Position numbers and translations under genes: made by a program. The notes beneath the pieces were generated by a model, which worked only from the letters and a program-made list of their open reading frames with translations, was not told where the DNA came from and searched no databases. This document shows, in pieces, positions 19,905 through 30,665 of a DNA stretch of 64,000 nt. The DNA lies in NCBI RefSeq assembly GCF_907164915.1, contig NC_061869.1, positions 25,909,616-25,973,615 on the forward strand, read 5' to 3'. Numbering within the stretch: the stretch's first letter is position 1; every line of letters starts with the position of its first letter. Origin of the DNA: Impatiens glandulifera (Eukaryota > Streptophyta > Magnoliopsida > Ericales > Balsaminaceae).

Positions 19905-20110
19905 TGGATGCCAAGATTACTGGGTGCCCCAAATTAATCGGCGGAGCACTGGATGCTAGGACCCATGGAAACAGATGAATTTTCATGACTCCATAATTCT
20001 TTTCCGCTTTGTGGAATCATATCGGTACGGTCCAACATGAAAAGATTGATCGACTCTCGCTGTAGATAAGTAGGCAAAAGAGGCGGTGAAGAAACCCTAA
20101 GGAAATCCCT
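19905..20110 (-). pseudogene. Exon-1-like module with promoter, copy L (gene unidentified)
   Basis: On the minus strand: a TATA-like AT run, a leader with TTAGGGTTTCTTCACCGCC, an ATG near 20037 and a short frame containing SHENSSVSMGPSI, then a donor-like AAGAG|GTAACTTTTG near 19903. The frame meets a stop before the donor, while copy M reads through the equivalent position. Upstream lie CATTAACCAACGAGAG and the TGACGT-type word GTGACGTAAAT. I do not recognise the gene. No downstream exon is visible. Confidence 0.35.
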
Positions 20111-20870
20111 CTAATATATATATGTAAACACTTAACCAAATCTCCTCCAAAATCAAAATTTACGTCGCACTCTCGTTGGTTAATGTCACCGTGTGACGTA
20201 AATGATCCTTTTTTATTTATTATTTATATTTTCTATATAATTAAATTTTAAAAAATAAGTTATTACGACCCTTCGTAACCTGTAACAGTATAATATCCAA
20301 TAATTACGCGTCTACTATTGTTGTCCAAAATAGTCTAATATTAACATATTTTAACCTTACATGCATAACAAAATCAACTAAAGTTATGGCTCTGTTTTCA
20401 TCTATCTAAATTTCCCAAAGATTATATGAGCACATAATCTATACATATACCAAGTTAAATTTTTCCGTCAGATAAATATTGACGCATAATATGCGTCGTT
20501 AAGCTAAGGAATTTGTATAATGTTTTCAGAAAATTATACATTTTGATTAATAAACGCTTTTTAATAAAACATCAAATAACTTTTTTATTTTCATTTAGGT
20601 TCATTAACTTAATTTTTTTAAATAAGTGGTCTCACTATTTTTGTCTCACCATTTCTCTTATTTGCAAAGTTATTCGGGTCATCAACTCGGTTTTTTGCCA
20701 TTCAAGTCCGCGCTCAATAGCCAGTGAGATGATTGGCGCAGAAAAAATGCACGTAATTATGAATGGCTGCCAAAATAAAGATAAAGAAACATGGGTTTCA
20801 TCGAACCAAAATTCATTTTATTCCCAATTGCCGGCTCAATAAACTAATTGCAGTATCAAAGTGTCCAGCT
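20111..20870. other. Upstream segment of the exon-1-like module (copy L)
   Basis: No gene seen. It contains the 17-bp perfect palindrome GACGCATAATATGCGTC at 20481-20497. Collinear with 56000-56860 and with 46430-47060 in copy M. The right copy has an extra ~70 bp near 56640-56700. Confidence 0.6.
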
Positions 20871-22535
20871 GAAGCAAATGGATGATTTTTGTGTCCAAAT
20901 TTAGCTCACAGGCATTCCAGGGGAGTTGGAAACATAAACCGAGCTAGTGCTAATTGAAGCCTTTAGAGTTTCGCTCTCAGGAATTCCCAAATCTTCAAGG
21001 TCCCATCCTCCAAAACTGCATGAAAAATGTCATTTTCGGAAAACCATCTAAATCATCTGCCGCAACCCTTCCAATATTTAGAAAGGAAAAGATTATATGT
21101 AGTGGGCTTACCTTTCGAACCAATAATTTTCGGAACTGAATCCAGGCGAACCGACCGGATTTAGGCTGGTTCAAAAGTTGGAACGGTCATTCACCAGTTT
21201 TGCGGTCGGACCGGTTCGGGGAAAATATCTACACTCACTCATCAAAACCCTAATATCAAAAGACCTTTTAACGGTTTATAGGTATCTCATCTTTTTTTTT
21301 TGTGTTTCTCAATGATTGCGTAAAATTAAGTGCTATAAGAGCAAGAAGTGTAATTTTAAAATCATTTTGATGTACATTATTACTTTCTCAAGAAGTATTT
21401 TAAAGATTTTTATAAGTTTGAAAAATTGGAAAAAACATATATTTCCTTTATCTATAATCTTCACGAGTGGTTGCTATATATTAATACATTACTCTAAATT
21501 TTGAAAAAAACAATTTTTGTGATATTTAATAATGAGTTGTTTGTTTAATTGTTCTAGTCTTGAAAATGAGGATCAATTATTTGAAGTCACCAATATATAT
21601 GCACATTAGCATGCACAATGTATGTCGAGTTAGCATACCCTAGATTTGGTTATCTTTGTATGGCATAAAAGTCATTTAAAGAAGGTATTATACATATTTC
21701 GTTTTATATGATTTTTCGTTTTATATGATTGGTTGTGTTTGATAATATATTTCATATTGGGATGATTCAAATTTTGTATGTTCTTTTGTGTTAATTTATA
21801 AGATGATTCTTATCTATGGTCAATTCCCATTGTCTAGTCTTGACACTATAACCAATAAAATATTATTCTTTAATAAACTAGATCAACCTTTTCTCTTGAC
21901 ATGGTATATTTGATCACTCTCCATAAACACACACTTAGTTTGAATTTGGGTTGTTTTCAAATAACCTCATCTGATTTTATTTTTATTGTTTATACAGTTA
22001 ATCTTATTGATTTGTTTTTCATGATTTAGATTTATGTCTTTAACTACTTATAAGGTGAAAGTTCGATGCTTTGTATGAAGCCTTTTTTAATATAATTTTA
22101 TTTGTTAGGCATTGAAATTGAATTTTTGTTTGGAAGAATACTGCGCATATTATATATGAAAATCAATCATGTAGTGGACATTTTTTTCGTTATTAATTGA
22201 AACATTCAAAAGGGCATTGGTGGTTTCTCTCCCAATTTATTTGATTTATACTCTAATAGTTCATAGTCAATGACTTCTTAAGAGATACCCTACTACTATT
22301 AGACTTCTTAAAGGTATTCTACTACTTTTTTTATTAATTAGTTAAAAGAGCATTATACGCTTATTTACTTTATTATTTATTTTGGTTTATGTAGACAATA
22401 TTCAATTATGTTTAAAAAAAATTATTGAACAGTAGTGTTAAGTTTGATTTTCCTAGTCTATTGTTCATCTATATGGTATGCATTGAATATTATCTATTTA
22501 TTTATTAGTAAGATAAATTAAAATATTTCAAGTTG
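20871..22535. other. Duplicated segment and unique AT-rich DNA, no gene seen
   Basis: 20871-21290 is a diverged relative of 2580-3260 and 49040-49770, sharing TGTGTCCA, TTTAGCTCAC, CATCCTCCAAAACTGCAT, CGCAACCCTTCCAAT and TCAAAACCCTAATATCAAAA. 21055-22235 is absent from the right copy, which jumps from CCATCTAAATCATC to ATTTTATTTGATTTATAC near 57050. Nothing coding is recognisable. Confidence 0.6.
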
Positions 22536-22997
22536 TTTTTTTTTTTTTTGGGAAAAAACGACTTAACGTTATTTTATTCAAAAATCCAAAAAATGAGAAA
22601 AAAATCACGAGTTTAAGAGATTATTTTAGATAGACCTAGAATGATTTTGAAGTCATAACATTCTGAATAAAAATTAAAAAGCTAAAAACATAAATGAATT
22701 ATCTGATTACAATGTTTTCAATTCTAGTGAGTTTAAAAAATGGTAAATTCCAGTTCTTACAGATATTCCAGTTCTGCTCCGTGCATGGAATTCTTGTCCA
22801 CGTTCCCGCAAGGACGCTGCAATCCGATACAATATCTTTTCATAACTCTTCAACATTCCTGCGGGTTTTGCCATTTACCCTTGCATTCCGTTCTTGCCAA
22901 ATGTTATACACCACTACACCAAAGCCGCACTTGAACACGCTTATTGCAAATCTATTTCCCTTGGCTTTGAGTAATGTTGCATCTTTGATTTCATTCC
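22536..22997 (-). mobile_element. 5'-truncated LINE with C-terminal reverse-transcriptase zinc-binding remnant
   Basis: Flanked by TTCAAGTTG at 22527-22535 and 22998-23006. The right copy has a single uninterrupted site near 57327-57345, so borders are firm. The T-run at 22536-22550 is the A-tail of a minus-strand element. The far end translates in broken form to words such as VFKCGFGVVVYNIWQERNAR, typical of the C-terminal domain after plant LINE reverse transcriptases. Only about 85 codons remain. Confidence 0.8.
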
Positions 22998-23006
22998 TTC
23001 AAGTTG

Positions 23007-23337
23007 CTTATAGGTTGTGGGATGAGTAAGACAAATGTTTCTTACAAGTTGGGAGCTCAAGACTCATCCGAAAGGATGGAATAACACCCCCTAAAATTCA
23101 AAATTGACCAAAATCAACTTGAAACCATAAATAAACTCAGTTTAGTTAGTTAATCATGATTAAGAAAAGTACAATTTTTTCTAGTTTGTCAAAAAAAAAT
23201 TATATATATATAAACTTGATTATTTTGTTAGAATTGTACAATGTAAATTTTCAGCATTTTTTTTATAAATTTTTATATTCATATCAAACTGAATTGAAAA
23301 AAAATACGGTAGAAAAAAGAAAAAACTCTTAAAAAAA
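23007..23337. other. AT-rich DNA shared with the right copy
   Basis: 23007-23210 matches 57345-57530. 23270-23337 matches 62340-62408. The ~4.8 kb between these blocks in the right copy (fold-back element plus CACTA body) is absent here. Confidence 0.6.
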
Positions 23338-23534
23338 TTAAGCTTTTAGCGACGTTATTTTAATCCAGTGGCCAAATCTTTAGCCATGGTAATGTATTAT
23401 GTGGCAAAATAGTTACGGAAGCTATAGTGTCGGAATGGCGACAGGACCAAACACTGTCGCCAGTTATATTTAGCGACAGGAAACGAGTATTAGAGACGGT
23501 ATGCACGTCTTTATTTCCCAATTTAATTCTAGTG
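23338..23534. mobile_element. CACTA-type 3' end, truncated copy
   Basis: Subterminal words TTTAGCGACAGG, ACACTGTCGCC and CTTTTAGCGACG are followed by TTTAATTCTAGTG, a CACTA-type terminus in inverse orientation, ending at 23534. Nearly identical to 62405-62602, where it belongs to the longer element starting at 58656. No 5' end is found here. Confidence 0.5.
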
Positions 23535-23830
23535 AGTGTTAATGTTTCTTTTGCAATCATAATTGATCACCCTTAAGAAATCTATTTATTATATTTGGAA
23601 AATAAAAATAAATATTTCAATGAAATGATAATGTTATCAATCAAATACAAACTTAAAATGAATATGATATAGATATCAATGAAATAAAACAAAGGACCAT
23701 GACAAGAAACAACCTTAAGACACAACAACTAGCAACTTTAATCAAAATAAATAAACTCGACAACTAAAAAACTTAGAGAAAAAAATGAAAGAAATATACA
23801 TATAGGAGACTGCATCATTAAAGTCTTTTA

Positions 23831-24445
23831 ATGTAAAGAGGGGCCATATGGGCCTATGTTAGAGTTATGGAAGTAAGGAAGGGCGGGTTGGTTGCTTGGG
23901 TATAAAATTCCCATGTTATGATGCATGTAGGCAATGTCATTTCCCGGGAAAATTGTGGACGATTGGCAGGAGAAGGATTTGTCATGTTCGGAGACAGAAA
24001 GGCCATTTTAGGAGAAGAATATGTCATGTTGGGCTTGATGGAAAAGTGGACACTCTATGATTGAAATCTTTCATGATTTGGATGGCTCAAAACAAATTGT
24101 TGGCCATCACTCCTCCGACCTCAAAGATTGAAACCTCTCATGATTTGGAGGAATGAATTCATGATGGCTCAAAACAAGATGTTTGTTATCAGTACCACCA
24201 TTTATTTCGCCTCCTAGAGGAGGATATGTGAAAGAGGAGTCCCTGTACCCATGTCTCCATCATCCTCTCAACCTCCATCAAATTCTGGTTGGTAACTATA
24301 ATTAGTTGATCCATCATGCATTGAAACATGATATGCGTCATTAATTCCATCATACTTTCTTTTTGTTTTTGTTTTTTACACTCCTATTCCATCTTCTCAA
24401 GTCATTATCTTTTGAAGGTATCTTCGTTTACCTTACTTTTACTTG
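23831..24445 (-). pseudogene. MADS copy B-left, C-terminal part (split by the Sirevirus)
   Basis: Decayed paralogue of the gene at 16834-17651. The minus strand retains recognisable tail words (from GGGCCATATGGGCC through CCATGTTATGATGCATG) and the segment before it (CATCATCCTCTCAACCTCCATCAA). Frames are broken throughout. The matching N-terminal part is 14.2 kb away at 38649-38935. The uninterrupted equivalent is 62901-63735. Confidence 0.7.
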
Positions 24446-24450
24446 ATTTA
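24446..24450. repeat. Sirevirus target-site duplication, left
   Basis: ATTTA, repeated at 38644-38648. The unoccupied paralogous site near 63470-63480 reads ATTTTCCTTAAAA. Confidence 0.85.
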
Positions 24451-25799
24451 TGTTAGGATCGGGGACGCCCTTGGAGGACTGGGGTGTTTTCCGGTTTCAG
24501 AAAGGGTGGCCGCTTACACAACACACAACTCTTTGGTGATAGTCCGGTTAAAGACTAAAACCTTTCTCAGCACTGCACAACCTGTCACAGACTCTTGAAC
24601 CGGGTTCAAGGGCGAAAATGTCTGTTTCAGGTTGAAGCAACGAATGCGACTTTTAGATGATGTTTTAGGAAGGAGTTGGTTTAATGGAGGAGAGTGACCG
24701 GTTTTGGAAGTATGATTAGTTTGCGGTTTACGTTAAGAAAGCAAGAAATGAAAGCGAATGAAAGAACACGAGACAGGAAATTTGTTTATGGATGTTCGGA
24801 GCAAACCCTCCTACGTCACCCCTTCTTCTCAGGTTATGAGAAGGATCTCCACTAACTCTTTAGAGTTACAACAACACTGCCGGTCGAGCCCAACTTCGCT
24901 ACTCGCCGGTTACACCAAACTCACACTTTGATGTAATACAACAACTCAACAAAACAACACACACAAAGCTTCCGGTTTTAAGCACACCGGTTTTTGAATA
25001 CAGGACTTTATCTCTCTAGAATTTAATGCTTTATGACTTTCAGAATTTATGATTGCTCACAACTACAACTACCGAATTGCATTGAATGAAGACGATCCGT
25101 CTTCCTTTTATAGCTGAAATTAGTTAACGGCTACTTTCTTCTCTCACTTGCGGATTGGTCGATCATTATCACGCCTGTTTGCAGAGAGGTTGCTTGCACG
25201 CCTCAACTTCCTCAACACCTGACATTCATGCAGGTGACTCTGAGCATATGATGACATAGCCGGTTTTTCAGATTGTAACACGTGTTGAACATCCGCCTCC
25301 GGTTGTCAGCATCGGATCAACAAAGCATCATTGCTTTCCTCGCATGCTTCTGATCGGATCCGATCTTCTTTTATTCTTTCGAGACACGTTTCCTCCGTCA
25401 TGGTACGTCACTCTTGAAATTTGAATCTTCTGACTTTTGATCTGTACCATCCGGTTTCTGTGTCTTGTGCATTATGATCCGGTTGGAGTGTAATCTTTTG
25501 TTCTTCGTTAACCGGTTGCTTTGAAAAGGTAGAGCCGGTTCCTCTGATCTTTGACTTGATCACTCGAGCCTGGTTTCTTTGAGGTAGTAGCAACCGGTTT
25601 TTGATGCCCCAACCGGTTCATACGGTTTTAGAAGTACCTGCACATGAAGATTAACCTCTGTTTAGTTCGTCTGGCCGGTTCCAAAATTAATCTACTTAAT
25701 TTTTCTATCAATTTCTCCCTTTTTGATTATTTAGAATAAATATTCAAAAATTGTAGTATATGGCCGGTTCTAAAATTAATCTTCTTAATTTTTCTATCA
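24451..25799 (-). repeat. Sirevirus 3' LTR
   Basis: 1349 bp, starting TGATAG and ending CCTAACA on the minus strand. Rich in CCGG/ACCGGT-type words. TATA word CTATAAAAGG on the minus strand at 25104-25113. Confidence 0.95.
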
Positions 25800-25927
25800 A
25801 TTTCTCCCTTTTTGATTATTTAGAATAAATATTCAAAACATGTAATGTATGGCCTGTTTAAAAATTTGCTTAGTAGCCAGTTTAGAAAAATTAATCTACT
25901 TAATTTTCTATCAATTTCTCCCTTTTT
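25711..25927 (-). promoter_or_regulatory. Three repeated polypurine tracts spanning the 3' LTR edge
   Basis: The minus-strand tract AAAAAGGGAGAAAT followed by TGATAG occurs at 25914-25927, 25800-25813 and 25711-25724. The middle copy defines the LTR start used by this insertion. The third lies inside the LTR, so both LTRs contain it. Tandem purine tracts near the 3' LTR are a known Sirevirus trait. Confidence 0.75.
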
Positions 25928-26093
25928 GATTATTTAGAATAAATATTCAAAACATGTAATATATGGCCGGTTTAAAAACATGAGTTTGATTGTTTTTGAG
26001 AGAAATATGTTAGAACCTATTAGAAAGAGCAGGGTAACCAAGTTTCTGAAACAGAATAAAGCATAATTGTTCATAGTAAAGAAATAAAGAGGT

Positions 26094-28955
26094 TTAGGGC
26101 TTGGATGATCCCCCCTTGTGTTGCTCTTTTTCTTGCTCCTTCTCCAACCGTCTTCTTTCTTCTTCTTGCCTTGCTCTGTGTTCTCTAGCACGTCTTTCGG
26201 CATCGATTAGCACACCGGCCCATACACTTGAATGACCGGTACCCTTATTCTTGAGATCGAAGTTGGCACAAACTGGCTTTGGTGGTGGAGGCGGTGGAAC
26301 ATTTGGAGGTCTGAAGCTTGGAGTTGCTGTGAATTCTCCGGTTGTCCTTTTCTTCCGTTGATGGAGTTCCTCCGGATCTTCTTCTTCTTCCTCATCAAGC
26401 GGTTGTGCATTTATCACGACTGGTAAGGCTGTTTTCTGTTCTGCCCTCTTCATCACATTCTTAACTGCACTTCGCTTCTTCTTGTTCCTTGTACTCATGG
26501 AGTGGGACGGTTGAGCCAGAGAGAGTTCCTGGGCGTTGGCCTGCTCTTCTTCGTTGCATTGTTGGGCAAGCGCATAGTCTTTATCTTCAGTCTCCTTCTG
26601 TAACCGTTCCCTTTCTATCTCTTCCTCTTGCAGTTTCTTTGCGGTTTCAGCATCCTTTTCGATTTGCATCAGAGTTGTAGTGTCTTGAACCTTGGACATT
26701 TCCCCGATTTGAATTGCCATTGCTTGCAGCATGTCCAAAAGTGGAGCGGTTGCGGCTTTAACGGACTCGGCAATCATGGTTTGTACTGTTGTCTGCATGG
26801 TCGTGTCCATCATGGTTTGTAGAGAATTTGACAGTTTATCTTCAGCCACTGTAATTCTTTCGTCGGTTACGGCTTTGAACTTTCCAATGCAAGAGTCAAC
26901 CGTTTCAGCCATCGCTTGCTTGATTTGATCTATTTCCAGAGTTTTGACCGGTTGAGAGGCTTCTTGTCCCAGGTTTTCAGAGGTTCCGAATGTCTCACTA
27001 CTCATAAAAAATGGCTTACTTTGATATAATTCAGCATTGTTGAATTGACGTTGGCAACTTTTCCACCACTGCATGTCAAGACGATCAAGATTTCGCACAA
27101 GCTGTTCACGTACCCCAAGAAATCGTTCGGCCATCCTCATTTCAATCGGGTTTAGTATCTTTCCTTGGGTTCCTTGAAACGCATTCTCAACTGCCTGTAA
27201 CCGAGCATTTTCAAGGATTACCGGAGCTTTGTTAAACGCCGGTTGAATTAGGTTGGTATTAGCCAAAGTAAGTGCCCTTTCTTCCAGCTGGATGAGCTTT
27301 TCCCATTGTTTGTTTCCACTAAAACCTGGAAGCATGTCGGATAACTTGGTTTCGCATCGGAGCTTCACCCACAAGATGTATGGCGCTAGCGCATCACTTG
27401 CCCCTTTGTTCATGTCTTGAATTAGCTCCTCGAAGATCTCATTTTCTTTCTCTATGGTGTAAGGAATATCGTCCCCGGTTATGGCTTCATGTTGAGGATT
27501 GGTTTGCAGCGTGCCTGTTCCGGTTGCCGTTGTTTCTTCAATGAGAATTCCTTTGCCTTTATCTACCTGAGTGGAACCTTCAGGTGTTGGTGCTGGTTGA
27601 TTTTCTGTGATCATCTTCCCTCCTGCGGAACCGGAAGGTTCCTGTTCTTCAATATTTCCCTCCTGAACCGGAGGTGCAATTTCTGTTGTTTTGGCCGTCT
27701 TATCGACCGGTTGTGCTTCATTCTGATCAGGTATTTCAACCTGATCATCTGGCTTTCGACGACTTGAAACATCGTCCTCTTTGGTTTCTCTTGTTATCTC
27801 CTGGACCACATTCTGAATTGCTTCTGAGGTATTCAGGCCCACATCGGCCAATACCTCCTCAACTTGCTTACTGGGTGACTTGGAGGTTGCAGAGTGAACA
27901 TTTGCTTCTGCCTCCTCCTTTGAGTTTGACTTGTTCTCCTTGCTCCCCGAAGATTCGGTTTGCCTTGGAGAATTGGATGGAATGGGAACTGGAATAACGG
28001 TGTTGATGGGGATGGGCTGAAAGACATCTGCGGTTCTTTCCGGTGGATTGTCCGAGGAAAACGTTTTCTCGGAGTCCGCCGGTTTCTTTGAACTCTTCTT
28101 TGCGGCTACCTTCTTCCTCCTCTTCGGTTCTGGTGGTACTTCTGCTTAAACCGCTTTTCTTGACGGTTTCTTCTGTCTTGTTTCTTCTTCAACTGGAACC
28201 GATGAACTGGCTCCCTTAGAGGATTTAGTCTTTGAGGATTTTGGTTTGATCGTCTTCTCCGGTTTTTCGGTCATTGACTCAGAGTCAAGGATATTGGAGA
28301 TCGGAAGCGGTATGCCTTCACCTAGTTCCACATTAAGGAACTCAAGAATTTTGACGATTTGCATAGCATAGGCCTGCACCCGGCCATCTTTCTTTATCAC
28401 CATTTGACAAAACTCTTCGTATATAACGTATCCCCAGTCCACCTTGTCTCCGCGGACAATGGCCAACAACATTCTGAGCTTAAATTTTGTGAGGATATCG
28501 AAATTACCTCCCCTTCCTTGGAGTGATTTGGCGATGATGGTCACTAACCATCTGTATTCCGGTTTTAGCTTGATCTTCCGGCTGGAGTGGATCACCAGAT
28601 CCTGACCTGAGAAAGATACAACCAACCGGGCAACATTTGATTCTGCTTCGGTTAAGTCGAACTTTAGGTCTGAACCTGTGTTGGGCAGACCAAGGGCTTC
28701 CGCAAAGATTTCTTCGGTGATGAGGACGGCCTTCCCGTTGACAGTAGCCGAGATCTTCCTCTTCGACAGCGTCGCCGTCGCTAAGAACTCCGTCACCGCC
28801 GCCGGATGAATGGTGAACGGACCAGAAAGGAACTTCTCCAATCCAGATTCTCGTAGAAGTTGAAGAACAGCCTTGTTCTTATCGTCAGCATGCTCGTCAA
28901 TATCTGCGAAATCTACTTGTAACATCCATTGGAATGGAGCTTTGCCTAGATCCAT
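26094..28955 (-). pseudogene. Sirevirus accessory gene C, long form (~953 codons, one internal stop)
   Basis: ATG at 28955. Residues ~10-230 are the third member of the A/B family (QVDFADIDEH, SGLEKFL, AAVTEFLATA, ITEEIFAEALGLPNTGSDL, VDWGYVIYEEF). At 28146-28148 a TAA interrupts the frame after 269 codons, but the same frame then stays open to 26094. The downstream part is Lys/Pro/Glu-rich (PPEPKRRKKVAAKKSSKK), then a Met/Gln-rich middle (~residues 600-760), a charged coiled coil (EEEIERERLQKETED), a proline run (PPPPPPKP) and an Arg/Glu coiled-coil end. Gene C thus fuses the shared domain to a long disordered/coiled tail that A and B lack. Function unknown. Confidence 0.75.
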
Positions 28956-29240
28956 AATGTTTTGGAAACGAAAAGATGAAGAACGATGATGATCGGAGAG
29001 AGGAAAGCTTTGAAGTTTTGGAAATTTTTAGAGAGAGAAAGCACGTGTGTTGAATGGGCTGATTTGAGTTTATATAGATGGCGGTTCCAAGCGGTTTTGA
29101 AGATGAACCGTCAATTTGATGTTTTGGCGCCAACTTTCCCTCCAAAAAGTTACTGCCGTAACTTTCGGCGGTAAAAGAGGAAATTCGATGGGCGGTAAAT
29201 TTTGACAGGTAAAACTGTGGGCGGTTAAGATTTTTCAAAT
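28956..29240 (-). promoter_or_regulatory. Promoter of accessory gene C
   Basis: Minus-strand TATA word CTATATAAACTC at 29066-29077, about 115 bp before the ATG, with a CTCTCTCTAAAA leader. An E-box/G-box-like CACGTG is at 29042-29047. Little similarity to the A and B promoters beyond the TATA and CT-rich leader. Confidence 0.5.
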
Positions 29241-29483
29241 TTTCATCTTTGCTCGAAGTTCCGGTTTCTCTTGAAGTCTTGTTAACCGGAGATTGTTAAG
29301 TTAACTTTAAGTTTTTTGTATAAGTTTGAAGAACCGGAAAGGAATAATGTGAATGAAAAACCGGAGACATTTTAAGAGTTGAAACATTTCATTAATACGG
29401 GAAAGGAAATGATTAACATAGGAGCGGTTCTGGTCGTACAACAAAATGACCAGAAACCGGAAAGAAAACGAAAAGAAAGAGAA

Positions 29484-30242
29484 TTATTTAGTAAACCATC
29501 CTCCTTCCAACCTCCTTTCATACCACTTCTCCATGGTGTTTTGAGGAGACCGTTCCTGAATTCTTAACACACATTTATAGATCATATCTATAGTGATGGT
29601 GTTGAAGGATCCAACCGGAACAGCTTTTCCAAGGTTGCGGCGCTTGGACATGAGAAACCGGGTGAACTGAGGAGCGTAGCTGATCCTTCCTCTTTTACCA
29701 GTCATAAGTTGCTTCAGCTTATTGAAAAGATAGGATGCCCAGTTGATGGCGGTTTCGCGGATGATGGCTATCATAATATCGAATGCCTCCCGGCTGTAGT
29801 TCTGATTGGGCATTCGGCCTATGATAGACCTTTGGACCAAATCGTGAAAGACTTGGTAGTGAGGAGCGAGATCTTCTTTCTTCCCAAAGTCCTTAACAGG
29901 AGTGTATGAAGAAGAGAAGATCTTGAAAAAGGTTTCCTTAGCCGGTAAATACGACGTCGGAAAATCAGAGAAACCTTCCGTTGGAAGGTGAAAGAAGGTG
30001 GCAAATTCCTCCTCAGAAAACTGGAGGAACTGACCGTCGATGATGGTGCGAATGCTGCCATCATCCAAAACATGACCGTTGTTGTAGAATTCGCACACCT
30101 CCTCCACGAGGATGAGGTCCGAACCCTTGAGAAAGCCTTTCAGGCCAGACTCTATGACATGCTGATAAATGCATTCATAGTAGGAACTGTGTTTGATATC
30201 TTCAAAATCAATGATCAGGGTGTTTCTTATCTCGGCAGACAT
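29484..30242 (-). CDS. Sirevirus accessory gene B (252 aa)
   Basis: Second paralogue, ATG at 30242, stop at 29484. Aligns with A along its length: IDFEDI, SGLKGFL, LVEEVCEFY, FSEEEFATFFHLPTEGFSDF, SSYTPVKDFGKKEDL, HYQVFHDLVQRSI, FDIMIAI, NWASYLFNKLKQL and SYAPQFTRFL. Identity to A by eye is low (roughly a quarter to a third), so the duplication is much older than this insertion. It ends in a basic Arg/Trp-rich tail. No membrane segment. Frame intact; function unknown. Confidence 0.8.
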   Translation of the reverse strand: MSAEIRNTLIIDFEDIKHSSYYECIYQHVIESGLKGFLKGSDLILVEEVCEFYNNGHVLDDGSIRTIIDGQFLQFSEEEFATFFHLPTEGFSDFPTSYLPAKETFFKIFSSSYTPVKDFGKKEDLAPHYQVFHDLVQRSIIGRMPNQNYSREAFDIMIAIIRETAINWASYLFNKLKQLMTGKRGRISYAPQFTRFLMSKRRNLGKAVPVGSFNTITIDMIYKCVLRIQERSPQNTMEKWYERRLEGGWFTK

Positions 30243-30480
30243 GATGATGAGTAGTGAAGAAGGTTTGAGAGAGTTCTTGAGCTTTCGAGTTTTTAGAGAG
30301 AGGAATGCTTGAAGGCGTGTTTTGAAAAATGGAAGTTGAGTCCCCTTTTATAGCCTGGAGTGAATGAGAGCATTTAATGAGAGGATTTGAAACATCTAGC
30401 CGTTTATGCTTAGTCATTAATGTTTTTGTGATTTTCCAAGAGAATAAAGGCAAGTCTTGTCAAATCAAGTCAGGCATGCT
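30243..30480 (-). promoter_or_regulatory. Promoter of accessory gene B
   Basis: Minus-strand TATA word GGCTATAAAAGGGG at 30342-30355, about 105 bp before the ATG. The context CTCCAGGCTATA parallels CCCCAGGCTATA before gene A, so promoter and frame appear to have been duplicated together. Confidence 0.55.
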
Positions 30481-30665
30481 TTTTGATAATGAGAATTTAT
30501 GTTTCCAAGAGTGATACGATTTATTTTGATACGACGCATTGAATATTTTAGATTTTGACTTGGAAAGGAAAGAAATCTGATTCATTGATTGGAGTACGAA
30601 ACCGGTAGTACAGCAAGAGTACCGGTTTTGTAAAGAAAAGATAAAAGAAAAGAGGAAAGACAGGT

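Noticed and set aside
26207..27997. Plus-strand open frames opposite accessory gene C
   Set aside because: Antisense shadows of the coding frame, short and without domain motifs.
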